From Paenibacillus glycinis (lineage in GTDB: Bacteria > Bacillota > Bacilli > Paenibacillales > Paenibacillaceae): a stretch of 64,000 bases of DNA. Location: NCBI RefSeq assembly GCF_009909185.1, contig NZ_JAAAMV010000032.1, forward strand, positions 1 through 64,000, given 5' to 3'. This document shows, one piece after another, positions 9,313 to 18,806 of the stretch (within the stretch, counting starts at the first letter, position 1; the number at the start of each line of letters is the position of its first letter). The notes below the pieces were generated by a model, which was not told where the DNA came from, did no database searches, and worked only from the letters and a program-made list of their open reading frames with translations. The translations under genes were made by a program, and so were the position numbers.

Positions 9313-10291
9313 GCTGTTGCCTCTCATTCAAAATGAGACGCTCAAGATATGGAAAAAGAAACGGTTTTTCGTGATCGTCCTCGTGCTGTTGATCCTGATC
9401 CCGGTCTTTACGTACGCGCAGCTGCGAATCGCCGAGACGAACAAGAAGAACTTCAAGGACTGGCACAATCAGCTGGTTCAGCAAATCAACGAATATCAGA
9501 ACATGCTCTCGAGCGACCGGATTCCCGACGAGTGGAAACGCTCGCGGCGGATCGCGGTCCAGCAGCTCCAATATTATCTGGATCACGACGTCAACCCGAA
9601 TTCGCCGGACGGCGTGACGTTCACGCGCAGCTTCATGTCGAACGCGGTGACGCTGTTTTTCCCGCTGCTGGTGCTGGCGATCGCGTCCGATCTGGTGTCG
9701 GGTGAACGGACCTCGGGGACGATCAAGATGCTGCTGACAAGACCTGTAAGAAGGTGGAAGATATTGCTCAGCAAACTCGTCGCGCTCACCTTCTATGTTT
9801 CTTTGACCGTTGTAGTCAGCGGCGTTCTCTGTTATCTTATATCAGGCGCGGTATTCGGCTACAATGGCTGGGAAATACCTGTATTTACAGGTTTTGTCAT
9901 TCAAGGCTCCTCCATCGAGAGCAGCTTCGTGCATGCGGTTCCCCAATGGCTCTATATGTTGATGGAAGCCGGGCTCATCTGGGTTTCTTCCATGACGGTG
10001 GCCATTCTCGCCTTGATGGTGTCAGTTCTCGTCCGCAGCACGTCGGCCAGCATCGTCACGATGATGGCGGCCGTCATTTCCGGGACGATATTGTCCAGCA
10101 TGTCTTCCTCCTGGCACAGCGCCAAATTCATTTTCTCCGTCAACCTGCAGCTGACGGATTATTTAGCGGGCTCGCCGCCGCCGATCACGGGCATGACGCT
10201 CGGGTTTTCCCTGCTCATCCTGGCGTTTTGGGCCGCCGTGTCCCTGGCCGTTTCGTTCTCCGTCTTTACGAAACAGGACATCATGAATTAG
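9305..10291 (+). CDS. ABC-2 type transporter permease
   Basis: 328 aa from the TTG at 9305, which sits nine bases after GGAGG at 9291-9295; a GTG at 9296 is in frame but overlaps that ribosome site. One membrane helix lies near residues 20-40, then a long extracytoplasmic loop of about 80 residues. Five further helices follow (about 110-325), including the SGERTSGTIKMLLTRPVRR motif typical of ABC-2 permeases. It overlaps its ATPase by eight bases and works with it as an exporter of unknown substrate. Confidence 0.85.
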   Translation: MDRLLPLIQNETLKIWKKKRFFVIVLVLLILIPVFTYAQLRIAETNKKNFKDWHNQLVQQINEYQNMLSSDRIPDEWKRSRRIAVQQLQYYLDHDVNPNSPDGVTFTRSFMSNAVTLFFPLLVLAIASDLVSGERTSGTIKMLLTRPVRRWKILLSKLVALTFYVSLTVVVSGVLCYLISGAVFGYNGWEIPVFTGFVIQGSSIESSFVHAVPQWLYMLMEAGLIWVSSMTVAILALMVSVLVRSTSASIVTMMAAVISGTILSSMSSSWHSAKFIFSVNLQLTDYLAGSPPPITGMTLGFSLLILAFWAAVSLAVSFSVFTKQDIMN

Positions 10292-10500
10292 AATAGCTTG
10301 AAGCAAGCGGCGCGGAACGCGATGAATCGAAGATGGCTTTCGAAGCGCTCCGTGCGCGGAGAAGGTTTATGGGCAAGACATAGCGAAATCATTTATCGCC
10401 ATTGAAGCGCCTTGGATTGGCGACTGCATCCGGCGCGGGCAATGTCGCGTCAGGAAGGCATACAAGCAAGGCTATCGAAAAATCTGTTAGGAGGCTCTCT

Positions 10501-12474
10501 ATGACTGATCAGCTGGATCTGTTTGCGGGCGAGAAAAATTCGGCTGCCGGCAACTACGACGCGGATGACATTCAGGTGCTGGAAGGTTTGACCGCCGTTC
10601 GCAAACGCCCTGGGATGTATATCGGGAGCACGAGCACCTCGGGCTTGCACCATCTTGTCTGGGAGATCGTCGACAATGCCGTCGACGAGCATCTGGCCAA
10701 GCATTGCTCCGCGATCGACGTCACGATCAACGGCGACGGCTCGGTGACGGTCCGCGACAACGGCCGGGGCATCCCGACCGGCATGCACAAGACCGGCATC
10801 CCGACGCCGCAGGTCGTCTTCACGATGCTGCACGCGGGCGGCAAGTTCGGCGGCGGGGGATACAAGAAATCCGGCGGCTTGCACGGCGTCGGCGCATCCG
10901 TCACGAACGCGCTGTCGGAGTGGCTCGAGGTTGAAATCTATCGCGACGGGAAGATACATAAGCAGCGCTTCGAATACTGGGTCGGCAAGGACGGCAAGGA
11001 GCATGTCGGCGAACCGGTGACCGGCCTCGAGGTCATGGGGAACACGAACCGGACCGGCACGAAGATCACGTTCAAGCCGGATGCCCGCGTATTCCACGGC
11101 CATACGTCGATCAATTACGAGACGCTTTCGGAGCGTCTGCAGGAAATCGCCTTTCTGAATTCCGGCTTGAAAGTGACCGTCAAGGACAACCGGAACGGCA
11201 AAGAGGATCAATATTACTACGAGGGCGGCGCGAAGCAGTTCGTGCAGTTTCTGAACGAAGACAAGACGGTGCTGCACGACGTCGTTCATTTCACCGGCGA
11301 GCGGGACGATATCGAGGTCGAAGTGGCGCTGCAATACAACGACGGCTACACGGAAACGATGGCTTCGTTCGTCAACGCCATTCCGACGCGGGGCGGCGGC
11401 ACGCACGAAACGGGCTTCAAAACGGCCTATACGCGCGTCATGAACGATTATGCCCGCAAAAACGCGCTGCTCAAGGAAAAAGACAAGAATCTGGACGGCA
11501 ACGATCTGCGCGAAGGCATGATGGCCGTCATCAACATCAAGATGGCGGACGTGGAATTCGTCGGCCAGACGAAGGATCAGCTCGGCAGCTCGTCGGCCAG
11601 AAGCGCCGTCGACGCGATCGTGTCCGAGAAGATGCAGGTTTTCCTGGAGGAAAACCCGCAAGTGGCCCAGCTGCTGCTGAAGAAAGCGGTACAGGCGTCG
11701 AGAGCCCGCGAAGCGGCCCGCAAGGCGCGCGACGAGATCCGCAGCGGCAAGAAGAAGAGCGAGAGCTCCAACCTGAACGGCAAGCTTTCGCCCGCGCAGT
11801 CGAAGGACGTGTCGCGGACGGAATTGTTCATCGTGGAAGGCGATTCCGCCGGCGGTTCCGCCAAGCAGGGACGCGATTCCAAATTCCAAGCCATTCTTCC
11901 GCTCAAAGGCAAGCCGATGAACCCGGAGAAGGCCAAGCTGCTGGATATTCTGAAAAACGACGAATACAAGGCGGTTATCGCGGCCATCGGCGCCGGCATC
12001 GGCCCCGAATTCGACGCGGAATCGTGTAATTATAGCAAAATCATCATTATGACGGATGCCGATACGGACGGCGCGCATATCCAAGTGCTGCTGCTGACGT
12101 TCTTTTACCGCTACATGAAGCCGCTCATCGATTCCGGACGCGTCTTCATCGCCCAGCCGCCGCTCTACAAGATCACCCGCAAAACCGGCAAGCTGGAGAC
12201 GGTGCGTTACGCCTGGTCGGACGAGCAGCTTCAGAACTACCTGAAGGAATTCGGGAAGAACTTCGAGCTGCAGCGCTATAAAGGACTCGGCGAGATGAAT
12301 CCGGAGCAGCTGTGGGAGACGACGATGAACCAGGAAACCCGGACGCTGCTGCAGGTGCAGATCGAGGATGCCGCGAAGGCGGAACGCCGCGTCTCCACGC
12401 TGATGGGCGACAAGGTCGATCCGCGCAAGAAGTGGATCGTGGAGAACGTCGACTTCACGGAGTTCGAGGAATAA
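10501..12474 (+). CDS. parE: DNA topoisomerase IV subunit B
   Basis: 657 aa from the ATG at 10501, directly after GTTAGGAGGC; a longer frame to 10402 has no ribosome site. ParE is the ATPase half of the decatenating type II topoisomerase. GHKL motifs are visible: EIVDNAVDEH (catalytic Glu), DNGRGIP and GGLHGVGAS. The TOPRIM domain has EGDSAGGSAKQGRD and DADTDGAHIQ. Length and the parC neighbour 21 bases downstream distinguish it from gyrB. Fluoroquinolone/novobiocin target status is family knowledge. Confidence 0.95.
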   Translation: MTDQLDLFAGEKNSAAGNYDADDIQVLEGLTAVRKRPGMYIGSTSTSGLHHLVWEIVDNAVDEHLAKHCSAIDVTINGDGSVTVRDNGRGIPTGMHKTGIPTPQVVFTMLHAGGKFGGGGYKKSGGLHGVGASVTNALSEWLEVEIYRDGKIHKQRFEYWVGKDGKEHVGEPVTGLEVMGNTNRTGTKITFKPDARVFHGHTSINYETLSERLQEIAFLNSGLKVTVKDNRNGKEDQYYYEGGAKQFVQFLNEDKTVLHDVVHFTGERDDIEVEVALQYNDGYTETMASFVNAIPTRGGGTHETGFKTAYTRVMNDYARKNALLKEKDKNLDGNDLREGMMAVINIKMADVEFVGQTKDQLGSSSARSAVDAIVSEKMQVFLEENPQVAQLLLKKAVQASRAREAARKARDEIRSGKKKSESSNLNGKLSPAQSKDVSRTELFIVEGDSAGGSAKQGRDSKFQAILPLKGKPMNPEKAKLLDILKNDEYKAVIAAIGAGIGPEFDAESCNYSKIIIMTDADTDGAHIQVLLLTFFYRYMKPLIDSGRVFIAQPPLYKITRKTGKLETVRYAWSDEQLQNYLKEFGKNFELQRYKGLGEMNPEQLWETTMNQETRTLLQVQIEDAAKAERRVSTLMGDKVDPRKKWIVENVDFTEFEE

Positions 12475-12495
12475 TCAATTGAGGAGAGTATCGGC

Positions 12496-14952
12496 ATGAG
12501 TATGCTGGAACAGTTTTTACCGGCGTTTCTGGAGGAGGTCGTCGGCGACCGCTTCGGACGCTACTCCAAATACATCATTCAAGACCGCGCCATTCCCGAC
12601 GTTCGCGACGGGCTGAAGCCGGTGCAGCGGCGGATTCTGTACGCGATGTACGATGCGGGCAACACCCCGGACAAAGGCTACCGCAAATCCGCGAAAACGG
12701 TCGGAGACGTCATGGGCAATTACCATCCCCACGGCGATTCGTCCATTTACGAGGGCATGGTCCGGATGGCGCAGCCTTGGAAAATGGGCCATATGCTGAT
12801 CGACGGCCACGGCAACTGGGGCTCGATCGACGACGATCCGGCCGCCGCGATGCGGTATACGGAAGCGCGTTTGTCGTCCATCGCCATGGAGCTGCTCCGC
12901 GATATCGAGAAGCGGACGGTCTTGTTCAAGGATAACTTCGACAATACGACGAAGGAGCCGGTCGTGCTGCCTTCGCGCTACCCGAACCTGCTCGTCAACG
13001 GCGTAAGCGGCATATCGTCGGGCTTTGCCACGGAAATCCCGCCGCATAACCTGCGCGAGGTCATCGACGCCTGCAAGGCGATCATGGATAATCCGGCGAT
13101 CGAGCTGGAGCAGCTGATGACGATCGTGAAAGGCCCCGATTTCCCGACCGGCGGCATGATCATGGGCGAGGACGGCATCCGCGACGCGTATCAAACCGGA
13201 AAAGGGCGCATCTATCACCGTTCCAAAACGGAGATCGAGGAGCTGAAGGGCGGGCGCCAGCAAATCGTCATTACCGAGATTCCGTTCCAGGTCGTCAAAT
13301 CCCGCCTCGTCACCGCGATGGAAAACATCCGGATCGAGAAGCGGGTGGAGGGCATCGCGGAGGTGCGCGACGAGAGCGGCCGCAACGGGCTTCGCATCGT
13401 CATCGAGCTGAAGAAGGAAGCCGACGCGCAGGGGATACTGGCCTATCTGCTGAAGAAAACGGATCTGCAGGTCGCGTACAACTTCAACATGGTCGCGATC
13501 GTCAACAAAACGCCTCAACAGCTTGGCCTGAAAGCCATCCTCGACGCGTATATCGCGCATCAGAAGGAAGTCGTCACGTTCCGGTCCCGCTACGAGCTGG
13601 AGAAGGCCGAGGACCGCGCCCACGTGCTCGAGGGCTTGGCGAAGGCGCTGAACCTGCTGGACGAGATCATCGCCACGATCAAGGGATCGAAGAACCGCCA
13701 GGATGCGCAGAACAACCTGGTTGCCCAGTTCGCGTTCTCCGAGCGCCAAGCGGACGCGATCCTGACCTTGCAATTGTACCGTCTGACGAATTTGGAGATC
13801 ACGTCGATCGAGAAGGAACTGAAAGACATCCAGAAACGGATCGCTTACCTGCGTTCCATTCTCGACAGCGAGAAGAAGCTGCTCGGCGTCATCAAGGACG
13901 AGCTGACGGAGATTCGCGAGAAGTACGGCATCGACCGCCGCTCCGATATCCGGGGCGAAGTGGAAGAGCTGAAGGTCAATCTGGAAGTCATCGTCGCGGC
14001 CGAGGACGTGTTCGTCACGCTGAGCCAGGACGGTTACATCAAACGGACGTCGAAGCTATCGTTCACGCGCTCGGGCGGCGAATTGGCCAGCGCGGGGGTC
14101 AAGGAAGGCGACGTGATCCGCACGCTGCTGGACGTGAATACGATCGACCAGCTGCTGCTCTTCACGCGCAAGGGGCAGTATTACCAACTGCCGGTTCATC
14201 TCATACCGGAGTTCAAGTGGAAGGATACCGGAACGGCGGTCGTGAACGTCGTGCCGATGCCGAAGGACGACAGCATCGTCAGCATCGTTCCGGTCAAGGA
14301 TTTCGAGATCCCGGGCCGTTCGCTCGTCTTCGTGACGAAGCGCGGGCAGGTGAAGCGCTCCGAGCTGAAAGATTATAAATCCTCGCGCTCGACGGCCATC
14401 GCGGCCGTCAAGCTCGCGGAAGGCGACGACGTGCTGCGCGTCATGCCGAGCGACAACGCGAAGGAGCTGCTCCTCATCACGAAGAGCGGCATGAGCATCC
14501 GTTTCGCGGAAAGCGAGGTCAGCACGATGGGCCGCGTCGCCGCGGGCGTCCGCGGCATCGCGCTTCGCGAGGACGACGAGATCGTGGCCGCGGAAATGGT
14601 CAGCGGCGACGAAGGAGAAGTGCTTGTCCTCACGGAGCTGGGTTACGGCAAACGCTCGCTGCTGCTGGATTATCCGATGCAGGGCAGGGGCGGCAAAGGC
14701 GTGGCGACCTTCGAGTTCAAGGAAGGCAAGCGCGTGCGTTCCAACGGGGAGCATCTCATCGGCGGCCTGCATTGCAAGGACGAGCGGGAGCTTGTTCTGC
14801 TGACGGCATCGGGCGCGGCGCTCTCGGTATCGACCGAGAAAGCGCCGATCGAGGACCGCAAGTCGACCGGACGCGCATTGTCCGCGATCGATAAGAAGGA
14901 CGTCCTCGTCGCCTTGTTCGTCCGGGCGGATTTGCAGCAGCAGCCGGATTAA
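12496..14952 (+). CDS. parC: DNA topoisomerase IV subunit A
   Basis: 818 aa, ATG preceded by TTGAGGAGAG. This is the DNA-cleaving half of topoisomerase IV. The active-site region GNWGSIDDDPAAAMRYTEARL contains the Arg-Tyr pair near residue 120. The quinolone region HPHGDSSIYE carries Ser and Glu at the two classic resistance positions, the wild-type pattern. The C-terminal beta-pinwheel (about 500-800) has repeated T-x-x-G-x-x-K/R blades. The last blade has a GRGGKG element, a degenerate GyrA-box, consistent with ParC rather than GyrA. It is paired with parE and ends four bases over a small antisense ORF. Confidence 0.95.
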   Translation: MSMLEQFLPAFLEEVVGDRFGRYSKYIIQDRAIPDVRDGLKPVQRRILYAMYDAGNTPDKGYRKSAKTVGDVMGNYHPHGDSSIYEGMVRMAQPWKMGHMLIDGHGNWGSIDDDPAAAMRYTEARLSSIAMELLRDIEKRTVLFKDNFDNTTKEPVVLPSRYPNLLVNGVSGISSGFATEIPPHNLREVIDACKAIMDNPAIELEQLMTIVKGPDFPTGGMIMGEDGIRDAYQTGKGRIYHRSKTEIEELKGGRQQIVITEIPFQVVKSRLVTAMENIRIEKRVEGIAEVRDESGRNGLRIVIELKKEADAQGILAYLLKKTDLQVAYNFNMVAIVNKTPQQLGLKAILDAYIAHQKEVVTFRSRYELEKAEDRAHVLEGLAKALNLLDEIIATIKGSKNRQDAQNNLVAQFAFSERQADAILTLQLYRLTNLEITSIEKELKDIQKRIAYLRSILDSEKKLLGVIKDELTEIREKYGIDRRSDIRGEVEELKVNLEVIVAAEDVFVTLSQDGYIKRTSKLSFTRSGGELASAGVKEGDVIRTLLDVNTIDQLLLFTRKGQYYQLPVHLIPEFKWKDTGTAVVNVVPMPKDDSIVSIVPVKDFEIPGRSLVFVTKRGQVKRSELKDYKSSRSTAIAAVKLAEGDDVLRVMPSDNAKELLLITKSGMSIRFAESEVSTMGRVAAGVRGIALREDDEIVAAEMVSGDEGEVLVLTELGYGKRSLLLDYPMQGRGGKGVATFEFKEGKRVRSNGEHLIGGLHCKDERELVLLTASGAALSVSTEKAPIEDRKSTGRALSAIDKKDVLVALFVRADLQQQPD

Positions 14953-15116
14953 TCGAACGGTTGATGCGGGGAATCCCGTTGCTCGAGCATCTCCACCAGC
15001 AATTCAAGCACGACCCACAATGGCGCCGGTTCATCAAGCCGGTCCAGCCATTGCGGGTCTTTTTGTATTCCGAATCGGGTCAGCTTGCGCAATAATTCCA
15101 GCTTGCGATCCTCCAT
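14949..15116 (-). CDS. Small conserved-looking hypothetical protein, 55 aa
   Basis: A 55-codon frame converging on parC, overlapping its stop by four bases. The product starts MEDRKLELLRKL, has a PQWLDRLDEPAPLWVVLELL core and ends in an acidic tail. It is amphipathic, probably helical, with no membrane segment or known motif. An AGGGG lies about 12 bases before the ATG. Codon choice looks coding and the frame ends cleanly at the parC border. Function is unknown, and the call rests on frame integrity and ribosome site only. Confidence 0.5.
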   Translation of the reverse strand: MEDRKLELLRKLTRFGIQKDPQWLDRLDEPAPLWVVLELLVEMLEQRDSPHQPFD

Positions 15117-15243
15117 ATGCGATCACGCCCCTGTTCGATGATTCGAGCCGGTACAACAGCCTATGGCACCAGTGTATGTCTAAAGCTGTCAAATGGTTCT
15201 CTATTATCGCGATTAAGGGGACAAAATATTAACTGCATTAACC

Positions 15244-15272
15244 TTAAATTCGACAATGGCCCATGGTATAAT
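15244..15272 (+). promoter_or_regulatory. Promoter of the MarR gene (extended -10)
   Basis: TGG-TATAAT (15264-15272) is an extended -10 box with a weak -35 TTAAAT 17 bases upstream. A start near 15279 excludes the ATG at 15256 as the translation start. Confidence 0.55.
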
Positions 15273-15306
15273 GAGGTATAAGCATAAATCGGACAGAAAG
15301 CGGGTG

Positions 15307-15720
15307 ATGGTCATCGTTTCTGCGGAATTTGCCCGGCTGTGGATGAAGATGACGAAGGAGTGGAAGACGCATCTGGAGGATGAGCTTGCGCCTCACTTGA
15401 CGGAAGGCCAGTTGGTGGTATTGGAGCTGTTGGAGCAGCATCAGCCGATGAAGCCGTCGGATTTGCTGGCTTATTTGGCCACGACCCCGGCCGCGATCAC
15501 GACCCTGCTCGACCGCATGGAGCGCGGCGGCCTCGTGGTCCGCAACCGGGACGAGAGCGACCGGCGGATCGTCTGGGTTACCTTGACGGAGAAAGGAACG
15601 ACGGAAGCCTCGCGCGGCGTCGCCATCCGCGATGCGTACATCACCGAAGCGCTTGACCGGATCTCCCTGCACAATCAGCAGCTGCTCGTGTATTTGCTCG
15701 GCAAAGTCGCCAATTCGTAA
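15307..15720 (+). CDS. MarR family transcriptional regulator
   Basis: 137 aa from the ATG at 15307; the in-frame ATG at 15256 lies upstream of the predicted transcript start. It has the MarR layout: an N-terminal dimer helix, then a winged helix-turn-helix (about residues 40-100) with MKPSDLLAYLATTPAAITTLLDRMERGGLV as recognition region and the wing DESDRRIVWVTLTEKG. A C-terminal helix closes the dimer interface. MarR proteins are usually ligand-responsive repressors of nearby genes. Here the neighbours are convergent or housekeeping, so the target is not evident. A bidirectional terminator follows. Confidence 0.9.
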   Translation: MVIVSAEFARLWMKMTKEWKTHLEDELAPHLTEGQLVVLELLEQHQPMKPSDLLAYLATTPAAITTLLDRMERGGLVVRNRDESDRRIVWVTLTEKGTTEASRGVAIRDAYITEALDRISLHNQQLLVYLLGKVANS

Positions 15721-15737
15721 GACCGTTCCCGACAAAA

Positions 15738-15771
15738 AAACCGTCCAACCCGGAATGAAGGTTGGACGGTT
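15738..15771. terminator. Bidirectional terminator between MarR and capA-like genes
   Basis: AACCGTCCAACC pairs perfectly with GGTTGGACGGTT nine bases on. An A-run lies on the left and T-rich sequence on the right, so it can stop both convergent transcripts. Confidence 0.8.
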
Positions 15772-15779
15772 ATTTGCCG

Positions 15780-17183
15780 TTACGGGGCGGCCTGCAGCTG
15801 CACCGGCACGCTGTGCATCGACGCGATCCGCTTCGATACCTGCGCATAGGTGCTCTTCAGCGTCGCGTAATCGGCGGCCGTCAGATCAGGCAGCGATTTG
15901 GCGGCCAACACGTCCGCGACCGGAACGACCGCATAGCGGCTGACGCCTTTGACGGTCGTGCGATGCACCCATGTCGGAATCGTCGCGACGCCGCCGATGG
16001 TCGCCAGGCCGTGTTCCTTATGGATCCGCACCTTGTAGATCACGCCGTAATCCTTGGTGTTCCCGCGTTGGTTGGAAATAAAATTGCCCATGGAATAAAT
16101 GATAAGGCCTTTTCTGACGGAGCCGTCCGGATTGGTTACCTCAGCGAACTCGTAAGGCTGCACGACATGGGGGTGGGAGCCGGCGATGATATCGGCCCCG
16201 GCCGCGACGAGCGCGCGCGCCAGCTGCTTCTGGGCGTCGTTCGGCATCGTCTGGTACTCCGTGCCGAAATGCAGGCACACCGTAACGAAATCCGCGCCTG
16301 CCGCCTTCAGCCGGCCGATATCCCGAATCATCGCCTGCTCGTCGATCAGGGAGACGGCATACGGCTGCTCCTTCGGGAGCGGGATGCCGTTTGTGCCGTA
16401 CGTGTACGCCAGCAGACCCATGGAGATTCCGTTATGCGTCACGATCGTCAGCTTGTCCGCTTCCGCCTTGGAACGCGCGGTGCCCTTCGTATCGAATCCG
16501 AGCGCCTGCAGCTTCGCAAGCGTCATGGCGATGCCCTGGGCGCCGCGGTCCATGGCATGGTTATTGGCGTTGGTCACCGTCGTGAAGCCCGCGTATTTCA
16601 GCGCGTCCGCCAGCTCGGGCGGCGCATTGAAGCGGGGATAGCCGGACAATCCGAGCGGCTTGCCGGCGATCGGCGTCTCCAGGTTGGCGAGCGTCCAGTC
16701 GCCCTGCTCGAGAATCGGTTTGACTTGCGCGAAGAAGGGCTTGAAATTGTACGTCTTCGTGCGCGCGTCGTAGGCGCCGGGAAGCTGCGGCGCGTGCATC
16801 ATCACGTCGCCGACGGCGATCAGCGTCGCGTCGGACGGGCCTTCGTCGGCCGGCGGAGGGGGCGAACCGCCTTCGTCGTGGCCCTCGCTCGGCTGGTCCC
16901 CGGTTTGCTGGCCGTCGGCGTTCCCGCCGCCCTTCGTTTGATCGGCATCCGAAGGCGAGTCGCCCGCGGGCGTTTGATCGCCGCCGGGCGATGCGGGTTC
17001 GGACGGATGCGCGTCAGCGCCAGGCTGGCCGCCCTCCGTTTGAACCGGCGGTTTGCCCGTGTCTGCGGACGGTTCGGGCTTCCCGGGATCGAGCTCGATC
17101 CGCGACATGCAGCTGCCGATCAGCACGAGGGCGATCAAGCCGAGGAGGATCAAGTTGAGGCGATGATGCCGGCGGCGTTTCAT
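15780..17183 (-). CDS. CapA-like metallophosphatase-fold lipoprotein
   Basis: 467 aa from the ATG at 17183, preceded by GGGAGGG. The N-terminus is basic then hydrophobic and ends IGSC, a lipobox with the Cys near residue 25, so it is probably tethered outside the membrane. A Pro/Gly/Asp/Ser-rich linker (about 30-110) precedes the PGA_cap domain: AVGDVMMH (metal site), ANLETPI, ANNHAMDRG, CLHFGTEYQ and GSHPHVVQP. The family includes CapA/PgsA of poly-gamma-glutamate capsule synthesis, but no capB or capC is nearby, so a capsule role is not shown. Its start overlaps the upstream pseudouridine synthase stop (ATGA). Confidence 0.85.
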   Translation of the reverse strand: MKRRRHHRLNLILLGLIALVLIGSCMSRIELDPGKPEPSADTGKPPVQTEGGQPGADAHPSEPASPGGDQTPAGDSPSDADQTKGGGNADGQQTGDQPSEGHDEGGSPPPPADEGPSDATLIAVGDVMMHAPQLPGAYDARTKTYNFKPFFAQVKPILEQGDWTLANLETPIAGKPLGLSGYPRFNAPPELADALKYAGFTTVTNANNHAMDRGAQGIAMTLAKLQALGFDTKGTARSKAEADKLTIVTHNGISMGLLAYTYGTNGIPLPKEQPYAVSLIDEQAMIRDIGRLKAAGADFVTVCLHFGTEYQTMPNDAQKQLARALVAAGADIIAGSHPHVVQPYEFAEVTNPDGSVRKGLIIYSMGNFISNQRGNTKDYGVIYKVRIHKEHGLATIGGVATIPTWVHRTTVKGVSRYAVVPVADVLAAKSLPDLTAADYATLKSTYAQVSKRIASMHSVPVQLQAAP

Positions 17184-17938
17184 CGGGATTCCCTCCCTTC
17201 GCGTCCCGGCAAGGCCAGCGCTGCGGCGAAATCCTCCTCCTCGAAACGGGTCCAAGGCTCGGCTGCGGGCGGCTGCGCGACGATCGTCAGCCATTCTTTC
17301 GAGACGGGATGCGCGACGCCGACGGACGTCGACCATAAGGCGATATCCTGTTCCCCTTGCACGGGAGGCGCGCCGTATTTGCGGTCGTAGACGAGCGGGC
17401 AGCCGACGGCCGCCAGCTGCGCCCGGATCTGGTGCGATCTACCGGTCAGCAGCCGGACCGCGATCAATGCGTACGGGCCTTTGCGGGCGATCACCGTGTA
17501 ATCGAGGATCGCTTCCTTGGCGTCCGGCACCGGTTTGTCGTGAACGGTCACGACATTGCGCGCGGCATCCTTGCGCAGGTAATGCTTCAGACGGCCGGAA
17601 AGGGCCGCTGGAGCGCCGTGCGCGACGGCGAGGTATAATTTGTCAAAGCTGCGGCTGCGCACGGACTCCGAGAGCCGTGAGGCCGCCTTCGACGTTTTGG
17701 CGAAGAGCATCGCGCCGCCGACGGGACGGTCCAAACGATGGACAAGCCCGACATAGACGTTGCCGGGCTTGTCGTAACGCATCTTCAAATCTTCCTTGAG
17801 GAGCGTCACCATGTCGGGCTCGCCCGTCTCGTCGGCCTGGGACAGCATGCCCGGCGGCTTCACGACGGCGAGCAGATGGTTATCCTCGTACAGCACGGGC
17901 AGCAGCGGAGCAGGAGCGGGCCTGCCGGCGCCGCTCAT
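17180..17938 (-). CDS. RluA family pseudouridine synthase
   Basis: 252 aa, ATG one base after the previous stop, with GGGAGGG for a ribosome site. It carries the RluA catalytic motif HRLDRPVGG near residue 70 (nucleophile Asp), an upstream KPPGMLSQ and a later TGRSHQIRAQ block, all diagnostic. No S4 domain is visible at the N-terminus, so it resembles the shorter RluC/RluD-like relatives that modify rRNA or tRNA uridines. It sits in a tightly coupled minus-strand run between a methyltransferase and a CapA-like gene. The exact RNA target is unknown. Confidence 0.9.
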   Translation of the reverse strand: MSGAGRPAPAPLLPVLYEDNHLLAVVKPPGMLSQADETGEPDMVTLLKEDLKMRYDKPGNVYVGLVHRLDRPVGGAMLFAKTSKAASRLSESVRSRSFDKLYLAVAHGAPAALSGRLKHYLRKDAARNVVTVHDKPVPDAKEAILDYTVIARKGPYALIAVRLLTGRSHQIRAQLAAVGCPLVYDRKYGAPPVQGEQDIALWSTSVGVAHPVSKEWLTIVAQPPAAEPWTRFEEEDFAAALALPGREGRESR

Positions 17939-17939
17939 C

Positions 17940-18806
17940 CTACTGGCCCTCCCAGCGGCCCAGTATGCCGCAGGGCAGCGTCAAGCCCGACGCGGTGATC
18001 GGAATCCCGATTTCCCCGCAGTGGATGCTGCCCTTGAATTTGCGGCTGACCGTCATTTGCAGCATGTTGTGGAGCACGGTCGGCGACAGTCCCGTCGTGT
18101 ACGAGTTCACCAGCACGAACAGCGGGTTCTCGGAGAGAATCGTCGTGCAGAATTCCAGGAACGGAAACAGGTTTTGCTCGAGCTTCCACATCTCGCCGTT
18201 CGGGCCGCGGCCGTAGGAAGGCGGATCCATGATGATCGCGTCGTACCGTTTGCCGCGGCGTTCCTCCCGCTGCACGAATTTGAACACGTCGTCCGTGATA
18301 TAGCGGACCGGGGCGGAGGCGAGCCCGGACAGCTCGGCGTTTTCCTTCGCCCACTGCACCATGCCCTTGGAGGCGTCGACGTGGCAGACCTCGGCGCCGG
18401 TGGCCGCGGCGGCGACCGTCGCGCCGCCCGTGTAGGCGAATAGGTTGAGCACGTTGATCGGCCGGCCGGCATTGCGGATCTTGTCCATCATCCACGTCCA
18501 ATTGACCGCCTGTTCCGGGAACAAGCCGGTGTGCTTGAAGCTGGTCGGCTTGATATGGAATTTCAGCTCGCCGTAGGAGATCGACCAGCGATCCGGCATC
18601 TTCGTGCGGAACTCCCATTCGCCGCCGCCCGAGGAGCTGCGGTGATAGTGGCCGTCGGCCGTCTTCCAGCGGCCGGTCTCGCTCGCGATCGGCCAGATGA
18701 CCTGCGGATCTGGCCTGCGGAGCACGAAGGACCCCCAACGTTCCAGTTTTTCACCGTTTCCGGTGTCGAGCAATTCGTAATCTTTCCATAAATCAGCGTT
18801 GTACAT
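17940..18806 (-). CDS. Class I SAM-dependent methyltransferase (RlmI/RlmK-like group)
   Basis: 288 aa. A Rossmann SAM site is visible: NLFAYTGGATVAAAATG (motif I, near residue 130), HVDASKGMVQWAKEN (motif II) and DAIIMDPPSYGRG (motif IV, DPPS) near residue 205. DPPSYGRG and the N-terminal PUA-less layout fit the Methyltrans_SAM family of rRNA base methyltransferases. The start overlaps the response-regulator stop by 14 bases, and the next gene begins one base after its stop. RNA is the likely substrate because a pseudouridine synthase is coupled to it, but that is inference. Confidence 0.85.
   Translation of the reverse strand: MYNADLWKDYELLDTGNGEKLERWGSFVLRRPDPQVIWPIASETGRWKTADGHYHRSSSGGGEWEFRTKMPDRWSISYGELKFHIKPTSFKHTGLFPEQAVNWTWMMDKIRNAGRPINVLNLFAYTGGATVAAAATGAEVCHVDASKGMVQWAKENAELSGLASAPVRYITDDVFKFVQREERRGKRYDAIIMDPPSYGRGPNGEMWKLEQNLFPFLEFCTTILSENPLFVLVNSYTTGLSPTVLHNMLQMTVSRKFKGSIHCGEIGIPITASGLTLPCGILGRWEGQ

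Noticed and set aside
8344..10291. Bacitracin-type resistance module (BcrAB)
   Set aside because: The ATPase and permease fit the broad ABC-2 family, but there is no adjacent BceRS-like two-component system or BcrC, so the specific role is not supported.
10450..12084. 544-codon minus-strand frame opposite parE
   Set aside because: Antisense shadow of a certain housekeeping gene; no ribosome site or recognisable motif.
15762..17390. 542-codon plus-strand frame opposite the CapA-like gene
   Set aside because: The minus strand holds a lipoprotein with clear PGA_cap motifs and coupled neighbours; the plus product has no family features.
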